Assembly: GCA_030526455.1 (NCBI GenBank)
Contig: JAUNCU010000162.1
Coordinates: 1-6,615, forward strand
Reading direction: 5' to 3'
DNA length: 6,615 bases
Source: Bacteroidales bacterium
Lineage (GTDB): Bacteria; Bacteroidota; Bacteroidia; Bacteroidales; Muribaculaceae
The position numbers and the translations under genes were made by a program. The notes below the pieces were generated by a model. The model was not told the DNA's origin, ran no database searches, and saw nothing but the letters and a program-made list of their open reading frames with translations. Below are positions 1 through 5,944 of the stretch, piece after piece. Numbering within the stretch: position 1 is the stretch's first letter; the number at the start of each line of letters is the position of its first letter.

Positions 1-44
1 CGCGCCAGGCGAAGGCTATTATTTTGATTACCAACGCCTAATGC

Positions 45-64
45 GGACGCGATGTATCGCGTCC
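45..64. repeat. Short GC-rich palindrome, REP-like interspersed repeat candidate
   Basis: The sequence GGACGCGAT-GT-ATCGCGTCC is a perfect 9-bp inverted repeat around a 2-nt centre, flanked on the right by CTACCA. I recall related GGGACGCGAT...ATCGCGTCC palindromes scattered between genes in several bacterial genomes, which suggests an interspersed repeat rather than a terminator. No T-tract follows either arm. There is only one copy in this window, so its repetitive nature is recollection plus inference. Confidence 0.45.
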
Positions 65-220
65 CTACCATGAATTTCCCGTTTTTGGGCGTATTTTTGA
101 ATTTTGACACACCCCCTCCGCCTCTCCGTGCCGCTTCCCACACAGCAGTTTTTGAAACGTCTGTAATGTTTATCCCCCAGGATTTTCCACTGAGCCTCCG
201 GACTTGTTAACCCGTTGACT

Positions 221-274
221 AAAAAACAAAGCCAGCCTGCACCTTTTTTGGGGTGAGGCTGGCTGATTGTTTTA
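221..274 (-). terminator. Rho-independent terminator of the receptor/lipoprotein operon
   Basis: The outer stem pairs 230-238 with 256-264 (AGCCAGCCT against AGGCTGGCT, 9 bp). A single bulged G at 239 follows, then an inner stem 240-243 with 252-255 (CACC/GGTG) closing an 8-nt loop. Read on the minus strand, the hairpin is followed by a T-tract, the complement of the A-run 221-230. It lies about 50 bp after the lipoprotein stop codon. On the plus strand the hairpin is also followed by a shorter T-rich run (267-273), so it may work in both directions. Confidence 0.85.
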
Positions 275-311
275 TGGTGAGATGTTTATCTCTTTAGGAG
301 CAGGGCGGGTT

Positions 312-1814
312 TTATTTTTCTGCTTTTTCGTGTGAGAAGTAGATACCGCCGTTCACTTGTGGAGTGTCTTTGTAAGTGGTCTTGGTGCCGATTACGGTGA
401 GTTTGTCGCCCACTTCGAGACCGAGGGTTGCGATCACGTTCTTGCGAGCGTCGCCAGTGGCGCCATAACCTGGGTAAGTGCCGTAAACGTAGAGACGAGT
501 ATCGGCGCTCTTGAGGTAGAGGTTACCGTAAGTAGCGTTAGCAATTTCGTCGATGGTGCCGGTCACCATGTAGTAAACGTTGGCATCGTCGGCCTTGGTG
601 AGGAATTCGTCGATGGTGACTTCGGTCACAGCCTTGATTTCTTCAACCACGCCGTTGCCCACTTGAGCCACTTCCTTGTATTCAGCGCGCTTGCCCACTA
701 CGGTGATGATGTCGCCCACCTTGCCAGTGAAGCCTGTTGGCTTGTAAACGAGCACGGCTTCCATGTCGCTGTAGTCGCGGATGTAGGGGTTACCCTTGCT
801 GTCGAGTGCGGTCACCACACCGGTCATGCGGTATTGGGTGTCGCCCACTGGAGCAGCCTTGAATTCGGCTACGGTAGCGGCCACGATAGCGCCCTTCTGG
901 TAGAGGGTTGCCACTGCGGTGTATTCAGCGCCCTTGTCGTCGTAGGTCTTGAAAGTGATTTCAGCGTTGCGGTCGCCGCCGGTGTTAGGAGCAGCCTTAA
1001 ACACTACAGTAGGAGTAGCGCCGCTGGTTACGCTCACGATAGAGAGCCAGTCCTTGGCTTCGGCAGGGATTTCCACGTTCACGCCATTGCCCTTGCACTC
1101 GAGGTTGAAGGTCACTTCGCCGCCTTCGAGTGGTGCGGTAGCATCGGCAGGATCGGTTTCAACCACCTTGATGAGCGACTTCACAATCTTCACAACGGTC
1201 ACGTTCACGAGTTCGATAGTGGTGCCGTAGGTGGTCTTAGGACCTTCTACAGTCACGATATCGCCCACTTCGATGCCGAGGCTAGTGAAGTTCTTTTCCT
1301 GGCCGTTCTTGTCGAGCGTACCGTAGATGGTGATGGTGCCGGTTTCGTCGGTGAGATACCAGTTACCGTAAGTAGTGTTATAGATACCGGTGCAAGTACC
1401 AGTCACGCGGTAGGTCTTGCTGTCGGGACCAGCGATCACCTGGGCGCAGGTAGCGTTTTCAACGCTCTTGAGACCTTGGATCACATTCACGTGCTGAGCC
1501 TTGCCAGCGCAGTTGATCACGAGTTCTGCTTCGCGGCCGCCTTCGTAGGCTGCAGCCTTGAAAGTGATTTTGCCAGAGCCGGCTTCGCCCGAGAGAGGCG
1601 AAACTTCGAGCCATTCAGGGAGTTTTGCTGCGTCGATCGACCAACTGTCGGAAGCAGTAATGTCGATAGCCACTTCGCCACCAGCCTTGTCAATCGCTAC
1701 ATAAGATTGCGATACGCGAATCTCGCTGAGGTAGGTAGCATCGTCGTCGCTACAGCCCACGAGCACCATGCTCATGAGGGCAACAAATGCTGTAAATAAA
1801 AATTTATAGTTCAT
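312..1814 (-). CDS. Surface-exposed BACON/OB-fold lipoprotein, partner of the TonB-dependent receptor
   Basis: This is a 500-aa lipoprotein. Residues 1-21 form a signal peptide with a lipobox ending L-V-G-C (Cys21). The residues after the Cys are SDDD, matching the acidic lipoprotein export signal that sends Bacteroidota lipoproteins to the cell surface. Domains in order: BACON-like 31-114 (with a W-x-x-V-S-P-x-S-G core), OB-fold-like 120-210 (NTTYGNWYL...ITIYG...GIEVGDIVTVEG), a second more divergent BACON-like 216-308, OB-fold-like 314-395 (YRMTGVVTAL...VGDIITVVG) and OB-fold-like 399-497 (NATYGNLYL...LYVYG...GLEVGDKLTVIG). Such domains are binding or spacer modules; no catalytic motif is visible. 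An in-frame ATG at 1997 would give 561 aa, but the extra 61 residues overlap the receptor gene and would bury the signal peptide, so ATG 1814 is chosen. It starts 25 bp after the receptor stop and is surely cotranscribed. An extracellular ligand-binding role next to the receptor is inferred; the ligand is unknown. Confidence 0.88.
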   Translation of the reverse strand: MNYKFLFTAFVALMSMVLVGCSDDDATYLSEIRVSQSYVAIDKAGGEVAIDITASDSWSIDAAKLPEWLEVSPLSGEAGSGKITFKAAAYEGGREAELVINCAGKAQHVNVIQGLKSVENATCAQVIAGPDSKTYRVTGTCTGIYNTTYGNWYLTDETGTITIYGTLDKNGQEKNFTSLGIEVGDIVTVEGPKTTYGTTIELVNVTVVKIVKSLIKVVETDPADATAPLEGGEVTFNLECKGNGVNVEIPAEAKDWLSIVSVTSGATPTVVFKAAPNTGGDRNAEITFKTYDDKGAEYTAVATLYQKGAIVAATVAEFKAAPVGDTQYRMTGVVTALDSKGNPYIRDYSDMEAVLVYKPTGFTGKVGDIITVVGKRAEYKEVAQVGNGVVEEIKAVTEVTIDEFLTKADDANVYYMVTGTIDEIANATYGNLYLKSADTRLYVYGTYPGYGATGDARKNVIATLGLEVGDKLTVIGTKTTYKDTPQVNGGIYFSHEKAEK

Positions 1815-1839
1815 AGTGTTAAATGCTTGACTGTGTGAA

Positions 1840-4800
1840 TTAGTTGAAGATATACTTAACGGTGATACCCATGTTCCAGCACTGGCCGAGGGCGTGGAGT
1901 GGGAGGAACAGTTTAGTGTCGCCATTGATAGCCTTAGGAGTTGAGAAGTTGGCAACGCCGTCGGCGTCAACGCCTTCATACTTGAGGATGCGTGCATCGG
2001 AACCGATTGCGCTGTTGAGCGTCTTGCTCACACCCCAACTAGAGTTGAAGAGGTTGAGGAGGTTCTTAACGTCGATACCGAGTTGGAGGGTGTGCTTAGT
2101 AGCGCCTACCTTAAACTTGAAGTCGTGCTTGTAGCTGAAGTCAACGCGGTGTACCCATGGGTTGTATACGCTGTAACCTTCAGCATACTTGCCTTGATAC
2201 TTGCTCAGGCTCTTGTTGTTGCGCATGAATGCCATGAAGCGGTCTTGGTCGTCTTGCGATACGAAGCGGAATTCGCGGTTAGCCACCTGTTCGTCGGTTG
2301 GCACGTAGATAGCGTCGTAGTTGTAGCCGTCGCCGTTCATGTCGTTCACAGTCATGTAAGAGTAGTTGTAGCCACCACGCCAGGTTTCGTAGATGAACGA
2401 GTAGTGGTTGTTGCACTTGTCGTTGATCTGCATCGAAGCCACGAAGCGGTCGGGAGTGATGTACTGTGAGTTGTGGAGTTTGATGTGGTTAGGACCTTCA
2501 GAGGTGGGCACGTAGGTGAATGCTGATTCAGCAGCCGAACCTGGCATACCGGTGATTTCCTTACGCACTTGGTGAGTGTAAGAAGCCATCAAGTTGATCC
2601 ATTCTGCTGGGCGAGCGGTCACCATCACGTTGGCACTCCAGTAGTAACCCTTGCTGGTGTTTTCGAGCACGAAGGCTGCAGTGTTCTGGCGGAAGCCAGC
2701 AGGATAGATAGGACGGTTGTCGGCACCGTTGAAGCGAGCGAAGCCGCCTGCCGATGGAATCGACCAGTCGCTGATGCAAGCAGCGTTGATGTTCTTGTCG
2801 AAGATACCTTCCACAGTCACTTGCATTGGGAATGATACTGGGAGTTTGTAGTCAACGGCGAGAGTAGTCTTCCACACCTGTGGCATCTTGAAGTCGGGGC
2901 TTACAGCCGAGATGGTAGAAGGCTTGGTGCCTTGCTCAGGAGTGATGTTTTCAGGATAACCCATGCTGATGAGTTTAGAGCGGAGGGCGTCGATAGTGGC
3001 CTTGCCATTAGCGTCAACCACAAGACCGCCAGCGAATTGGCTCATGTCTACGCCCTTCTTGGCGCTGAGTTGAGCCTGGTATTGAATCATACCGCTGTTG
3101 GTGGGCATGTTGGTGAAGAACACCAGTGGAGAGCGGCCCATGAACAGACCCGAACCACCACGGAGTTTGAGGCTCTTGTCGCCGAGCACGTCCCAAGTGA
3201 AACCTACACGTGGCGATACGGTCACGCCAGTGCCTGGCCACTTACCAGTGTCGATGTGGCGTTCGCGGCCTTTGCCATCATAGTAAGTGAGGTCGTAGAT
3301 TTCCTTGTTGGTCATCAGGTCGCTGTTCTGGAAGAAGAGACCGTCGAAGCGGATACCCATGGTGAGTTTCAAGCGTTCGCTTGGGTTGAATTCATCGCTC
3401 AGCAGGAAGCCTGGCTTGTGGAAACGCACGCGAGCAGCAGGCTTAGTTTCGCCACCGTAACCGTAGGTGAGACACACCACTTCAGGAGCGGCGCCGTTGA
3501 TGAAGTCGTCTACGCTGTTGTAGCGATAGTAGCCAGTACCGTTACGCATGTATTGGTTGTCGGCCATCTGGTGTTCGTAGAAGATACCAGCGGTGAGTTT
3601 GTGGTTACCGAGGAAGTAGGTGAAGTCGTTCTTTGCTTGCCATACGGTGTTGTGAACGGCGTTGTTCCAGGTAAAGAGTTCGTAGCCGAGGGCCATGTAG
3701 TTGTTGATATCGCCAGAGCCATCGAGGATGTCGATGAATGGGAATTCTTCAGAGTTAGAAGAGCGCACATCGTCCTTCTTGTCGAAGGTGATGCGGAAGT
3801 TGTTGAACATGTTGTCGTTGATACGGCTGTTGAGTTCGGCAGCCACAGAGTGCACGATGTTGTCCATGCCGTACATAGAGTTGGCAAACGACATTGAGTA
3901 TTGCGAAACGCGACCGTAGGCCGAGCGAGTGCCACCGTCCATAGAAGAGGCGTTAGGATTGTTCCATACGCGGTTCTTCACGTAGGTGTAACGGAGGCTG
4001 AGGTGGTGCTTGTCGGTGATGTTCCAGTCGATCTTGGCAAGCAGTTTGTAGTTGCTTTCGTCGGCAGGCCAGTTGGTCCAAGAACCGGTGTCGTAGCCAT
4101 ATTTAGAGAGCACGTGGTCGTGCACGCGTTGCAGGTCGGCGTTAGTAGTGCGAGAAGTGTAGGTTTCAGCGTTGCCCACGCCATTGTCGGAAGCGCGCCA
4201 GCGGTTCACGATGGTAGGAATCTTCTGCATTTCGCCCGATACGAAGAAGAACAATTTGTCCTTCACGATAGGACCACCGAGGGTAGCACCCCAAGTGGTG
4301 GTTTGGTCTTTGTCGCGAGCGCTAGGAATCTGCACGCGGTCTACAGCGTCGCCACGCATGTTTTCGTTGCGGTGATACATGTATACGCTACCCTTCACAG
4401 TGTTAGTACCACTCTTGGTAATGGCGTTCACACCACCACCGATGAAGTTAGACTGACGCACGTCGAAAGGCGAAACCACAACTTGCATTTCTTCGATGGC
4501 TTCGAGCGAGATGGGGTTGCCACCACCAGGGAGTTTGTCGCTCAGACCGAAGTCGTTGTTGAAGTTCGAACCGTCGACGGTGAAGTTTGCCATACGTCCG
4601 TCGCTACCAGCGATGCTCATGCCGTTGCCACCGTAAGGTGAAAGGCGGGTGAGTTCGGTGATGCTGTGGCTCACAGAAGGCAGGCTAGAGATTTGCGCGC
4701 TGCTGATGTTGGTAGAAGCACCAGTCTTTTCAGCGGCAAACTTCGAACCGAGGGCGGTTACCACCACTTCCTTCAGTTGAGTAGCGTCGTTGGTCATGCT

Positions 4801-5121
4801 CACAGGCACGTTGGTAGTTTCACCAAGAGCGAGTGTGATGCCTTCGATGGTCTTGGTCTTGTAGCCCACGTACGACACTTCTACGCGGTAAGGACCACCA
4901 GTACGCATACCCTGGATGGAGAAACGACCATCCACGTTAGATACAGCATTGTACTTAGTACCAGATGGTGTGTGAACGGCAGTGACCGTAGCACCAATCA
5001 TGGTTTCATTGTTCTCGTCGGTAACAAGACCCGAAATAGCCGAGGTAGTTACCTGCGCATTCATTGTGATGGCCGCAAAGAGCATCACAACGAGTGACAA
5101 AAACTTGATTCTTTTAAGCAT
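1840..5121 (-). CDS. Oar-like TonB-dependent outer-membrane receptor
   Basis: This 1093-aa protein is a full-length TonB-dependent transporter that would import (or, for some Oar relatives, help export) a substrate across the outer membrane using TonB/ExbBD energy. Residues 1-22 are a signal peptide ending M-N-A before Gln23. Residues 27-112 are a carboxypeptidase-regulatory-like domain (ISGLVTDENNETMIGATV...DGRFSIQG...VSYVGYKT). LKEVVVTALG (117-125) resembles the TonB-box/linker segment of Bacteroidota receptors. The plug runs from about 130 to 240 and contains the Oar hallmarks VDGSNFNNDFGL (182-193), GNPISLEAIEEMQVVVSPFD (201-220) and GGVNAITKSGTN (229-240). The rest is the beta-barrel, including TTWGATLGGPIVKDKLFFF (275-293), ending KYIFN. 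No STN secretin domain is present, so FecR/sigma-factor signalling is not indicated. It heads a two-gene operon with the BACON/OB lipoprotein and has no SusD neighbour. Myxococcus Oar acts in protein secretion; the substrate here cannot be inferred. The ATG at 5121 gives a clean signal peptide. Confidence 0.93.
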   Translation of the reverse strand: MLKRIKFLSLVVMLFAAITMNAQVTTSAISGLVTDENNETMIGATVTAVHTPSGTKYNAVSNVDGRFSIQGMRTGGPYRVEVSYVGYKTKTIEGITLALGETTNVPVSMTNDATQLKEVVVTALGSKFAAEKTGASTNISSAQISSLPSVSHSITELTRLSPYGGNGMSIAGSDGRMANFTVDGSNFNNDFGLSDKLPGGGNPISLEAIEEMQVVVSPFDVRQSNFIGGGVNAITKSGTNTVKGSVYMYHRNENMRGDAVDRVQIPSARDKDQTTTWGATLGGPIVKDKLFFFVSGEMQKIPTIVNRWRASDNGVGNAETYTSRTTNADLQRVHDHVLSKYGYDTGSWTNWPADESNYKLLAKIDWNITDKHHLSLRYTYVKNRVWNNPNASSMDGGTRSAYGRVSQYSMSFANSMYGMDNIVHSVAAELNSRINDNMFNNFRITFDKKDDVRSSNSEEFPFIDILDGSGDINNYMALGYELFTWNNAVHNTVWQAKNDFTYFLGNHKLTAGIFYEHQMADNQYMRNGTGYYRYNSVDDFINGAAPEVVCLTYGYGGETKPAARVRFHKPGFLLSDEFNPSERLKLTMGIRFDGLFFQNSDLMTNKEIYDLTYYDGKGRERHIDTGKWPGTGVTVSPRVGFTWDVLGDKSLKLRGGSGLFMGRSPLVFFTNMPTNSGMIQYQAQLSAKKGVDMSQFAGGLVVDANGKATIDALRSKLISMGYPENITPEQGTKPSTISAVSPDFKMPQVWKTTLAVDYKLPVSFPMQVTVEGIFDKNINAACISDWSIPSAGGFARFNGADNRPIYPAGFRQNTAAFVLENTSKGYYWSANVMVTARPAEWINLMASYTHQVRKEITGMPGSAAESAFTYVPTSEGPNHIKLHNSQYITPDRFVASMQINDKCNNHYSFIYETWRGGYNYSYMTVNDMNGDGYNYDAIYVPTDEQVANREFRFVSQDDQDRFMAFMRNNKSLSKYQGKYAEGYSVYNPWVHRVDFSYKHDFKFKVGATKHTLQLGIDVKNLLNLFNSSWGVSKTLNSAIGSDARILKYEGVDADGVANFSTPKAINGDTKLFLPLHALGQCWNMGITVKYIFN

Positions 5122-5202
5122 AAAACTTTAGAATAAAATTATTAAAAATAAAAAATGAAATTTTTTGCGATTTGAATTTTCTCTAACTTCCCTTTCAGCC
5201 GA

Positions 5203-5239
5203 CAAAAGTACTGCAAATGGAAGATTTAATTATAACAAA
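5203..5239 (-). promoter_or_regulatory. Proximal receptor promoter: consensus -7 box, weak -33
   Basis: On the minus strand 5210-5203 reads TACTTTTG, an exact match to the Bacteroidota sigma-ABfr -7 consensus TAnnTTTG. Transcription would start near 5196, leaving a 5' leader of roughly 75 nt, rich in A and T before the receptor ATG. The nearest upstream TTTG (5239-5236) is 25 bp away, longer than the usual 19-21, so the -33 element is doubtful and the promoter may be weak or need an activator. Confidence 0.55.
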
Positions 5240-5267
5240 AATGTAAAAGTTGAACTCCTAAAACAAT

Positions 5268-5420
5268 TCACGCCACCTCTATCCCTAGCATTTTGATAGA
5301 AGCAGCGCATTTTCCTTTCGGCACATCGTGCACACAATAATATCGCTCCAAGCACGCGTGGGTGGCCTGGAATGCGTAATAATATTTATTTGTAAACGTT
5401 TGCATTTTCCGCGATAGCAT
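5268..5420 (-). CDS. Putative 50-aa small protein or leader peptide upstream of the receptor
   Basis: This unrecognised small ORF runs from ATG 5420 (alternative in-frame ATG 5405, giving 45 aa) to TGA at 5268. The peptide is rich in aromatic and basic residues, with three Cys (positions 23, 29, 38), a YYY run (13-15) and a second YY at 27-28, and ends GIEVA. It has no signal peptide, no clear membrane segment and no known motif that I recognise. The main support is position: a perfect TTTG-N20-TACCTTTG promoter ends 23 bp before the ATG, giving a leader of about 15 nt. First codon positions are mildly purine-rich (28 of 50), as in coding DNA. Against it, a run of 50 codons without a stop is not rare by chance, and its codons (CTA, CGG, ATA) differ from the receptor's. 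It could be a real small protein, a regulatory leader peptide, or a noncoding leader or sRNA with a fortuitous ORF. Confidence 0.38.
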   Translation of the reverse strand: MLSRKMQTFTNKYYYAFQATHACLERYYCVHDVPKGKCAASIKMLGIEVA

Positions 5421-5442
5421 AGCAGTCGTTTAAAATACGATG

Positions 5443-5474
5443 CAAAGGTAAGGATTTTATTCTATTTTAACAAA
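5443..5474 (-). promoter_or_regulatory. Full consensus leftward Bacteroidota promoter
   Basis: On the minus strand TTTG (5474-5471) is followed by exactly 20 bp and TACCTTTG (5450-5443). This is a complete match to the Bacteroidota housekeeping form TTTG-N19/21-TAnnTTTG. Transcription is expected to start near 5436. That is about 16 nt before the small ORF's ATG and about 315 nt before the receptor ATG, so the promoter either serves the small ORF or gives the receptor operon a long leader, or both. Confidence 0.7.
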
Positions 5475-5561
5475 CCGAGCCGATGCTTTAACATTTAAGT
5501 GTTAAAATTAGGGATTGGGGATTTGCACCATCAGTAAAACGGCGGACCGAGCCGGGGCTTT
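5474..5561. repeat. Pair of 16-bp imperfect direct repeats at two divergent -33 boxes
   Basis: Copy one, ACCGAGCCGATGCTTT (5474-5489), and copy two, ACCGAGCCGGGGCTTT (5546-5561), agree at 14 of 16 positions and start 72 bp apart. The first base of copy one is also the first T of the leftward promoter's -33 TTTG on the other strand. The last base of copy two is the first T of the rightward promoter's -33 TTTG. A shared regulator site is possible; it is inferred from placement only. Confidence 0.4.
5487..5506. promoter_or_regulatory. 20-bp near-perfect palindrome between divergent promoters, candidate operator
   Basis: TTTAACATTTAAGTGTTAAA pairs at 9 of 10 symmetric positions (the one mismatch is T5494 with G5499). 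It begins 13 bp upstream of the leftward -33 box and ends 54 bp before the rightward one. AT-rich two-fold symmetric sites of this size are typical of dimeric helix-turn-helix regulators. No T-tract and low GC argue against a terminator. Function is inferred. Confidence 0.4.
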
Positions 5562-5592
5562 TTGGTGGAAGATGAAAAAATTCGTAACTTTG
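5561..5592 (+). promoter_or_regulatory. Full consensus promoter of DUF4286-ruvC
   Basis: TTTG (5561-5564), a 20-bp spacer and TAACTTTG (5585-5592) match the Bacteroidota consensus exactly. The predicted start of transcription is around 5597-5600, immediately before the ATG at 5601, so the first gene would have almost no 5' leader. Confidence 0.8.
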
Positions 5593-5600
5593 CCACTGCT

Positions 5601-5912
5601 ATGATTATCTATAACACCACTTTCCACGTGAGCGATGAGGTGGAACGCATGTTTCTCGACTTCATCCGCATCCAGTATGTGCCTCGCGCCACTGCCGACG
5701 GCACGATGACCAACCCTATCCTCTCGCGAGTGATGGGCAGCGCCCACGATGGCGGCACGAGTTATGCCCTGCAGATGCAGGCACCCACGGTGAAGGCTTT
5801 GCAGCAATGGTGCCTCAGCACGGGAAAAGACCTCTCGGCACGCGTGACCACCCACTTCGGCAGCAGCGTGGTGGGATTCAACACCATGATGGACGTGCTC
5901 GACCTTAAATAA
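5601..5912 (+). CDS. DUF4286 family protein
   Basis: This 103-aa soluble protein of unknown function begins MIIYNTTFHVSDEVE and ends VVGFNTMMDVLDLK. The pattern, an N-terminal strand IIYNTTFHV, an amphipathic helix with FLDFIRIQYVP (18-28), NPILSRVM (38-45), SYALQMQ (54-60) and a terminal GF.T.M.V (92-100), fits the small DUF4286 family found in Bacteroidota, whose members are about 100 aa. No signal peptide or membrane segment is seen. A TTG at 5562 would add 13 residues, but that codon lies within the promoter and the family starts at MIIYN, so ATG 5601 is used; the transcript is then probably leaderless. The gene precedes ruvC by 32 bp in the same direction, an arrangement I recall from other Bacteroidales, so a shared transcript is likely. 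A role connected with DNA repair is only a guess from this linkage. Confidence 0.85.
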   Translation: MIIYNTTFHVSDEVERMFLDFIRIQYVPRATADGTMTNPILSRVMGSAHDGGTSYALQMQAPTVKALQQWCLSTGKDLSARVTTHFGSSVVGFNTMMDVLDLK

Positions 5913-5944
5913 TTATAACACTCATTTTTCTCACATCTTACACC

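Larger units (their letters stand above)
1..311. other. Intergenic region with no convincing gene
   Basis: I see no coding region supported by length or composition here. The stretch contains a short palindrome (45-64), a pyrimidine-rich run (about 110-140) and the terminator of the leftward operon (221-274). On the minus strand an ATG at 71 is open to the window edge (at least 23 codons). It runs straight through the palindrome, so it is more likely a by-product of the repeat than a gene. Confidence 0.6.
5122..5600. other. Divergent control region between the receptor operon and DUF4286-ruvC
   Basis: This 479-bp AT-rich region separates leftward and rightward transcription. From left to right it holds an AT-rich 5' leader of the receptor (5122-about 5196), a -7 box (5203-5210), a 50-codon minus-strand ORF (5268-5420), a complete leftward promoter (5443-5474), a palindrome (5487-5506) and a complete rightward promoter (5561-5592). 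I see no rho-independent hairpin between the small ORF and the receptor, so leftward transcripts from the distal promoter could read into the receptor gene. Confidence 0.6.

Noticed and set aside
1..71. Minus-strand ORF from ATG 71 to the left window edge
   Set aside because: It reads straight through the palindromic repeat, is only 23 codons within the window, and has no promoter or ribosome-binding support.
92..99. TATTTTTG on the plus strand, matching TAnnTTTG
   Set aside because: There is no TTTG at the right distance upstream and no rightward gene follows; AT-rich spacer DNA gives such matches by chance.
357..1799. A 480-codon open frame on the plus strand opposite the lipoprotein gene
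   Set aside because: It is a His/Val/Ala-rich antisense reading produced by the codon bias of the lipoprotein. It has no recognisable domain, and the minus-strand reading has a lipobox and clear domains.
1815..1997. N-terminal extension of the lipoprotein to an ATG at 1997
   Set aside because: It would overlap the last 158 bases of the receptor gene, has low-complexity Ser/Thr-rich composition typical of an out-of-frame reading, and would place the lipoprotein signal peptide at residue 62.
2932..4641. Long plus-strand frames opposite the receptor (2932-3897, 3901-4641)
   Set aside because: Their Val/His/Glu-rich composition is that expected of the antisense of a highly biased coding sequence. 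The receptor reading is unbroken over 1093 codons with family hallmarks.
5222..5250. TATAAT-like sequence on the minus strand (about 5234-5229) as an E. coli-type promoter
   Set aside because: Bacteroidota housekeeping promoters use TAnnTTTG; the match sits in a generally AT-rich stretch and no properly spaced -35 is seen.
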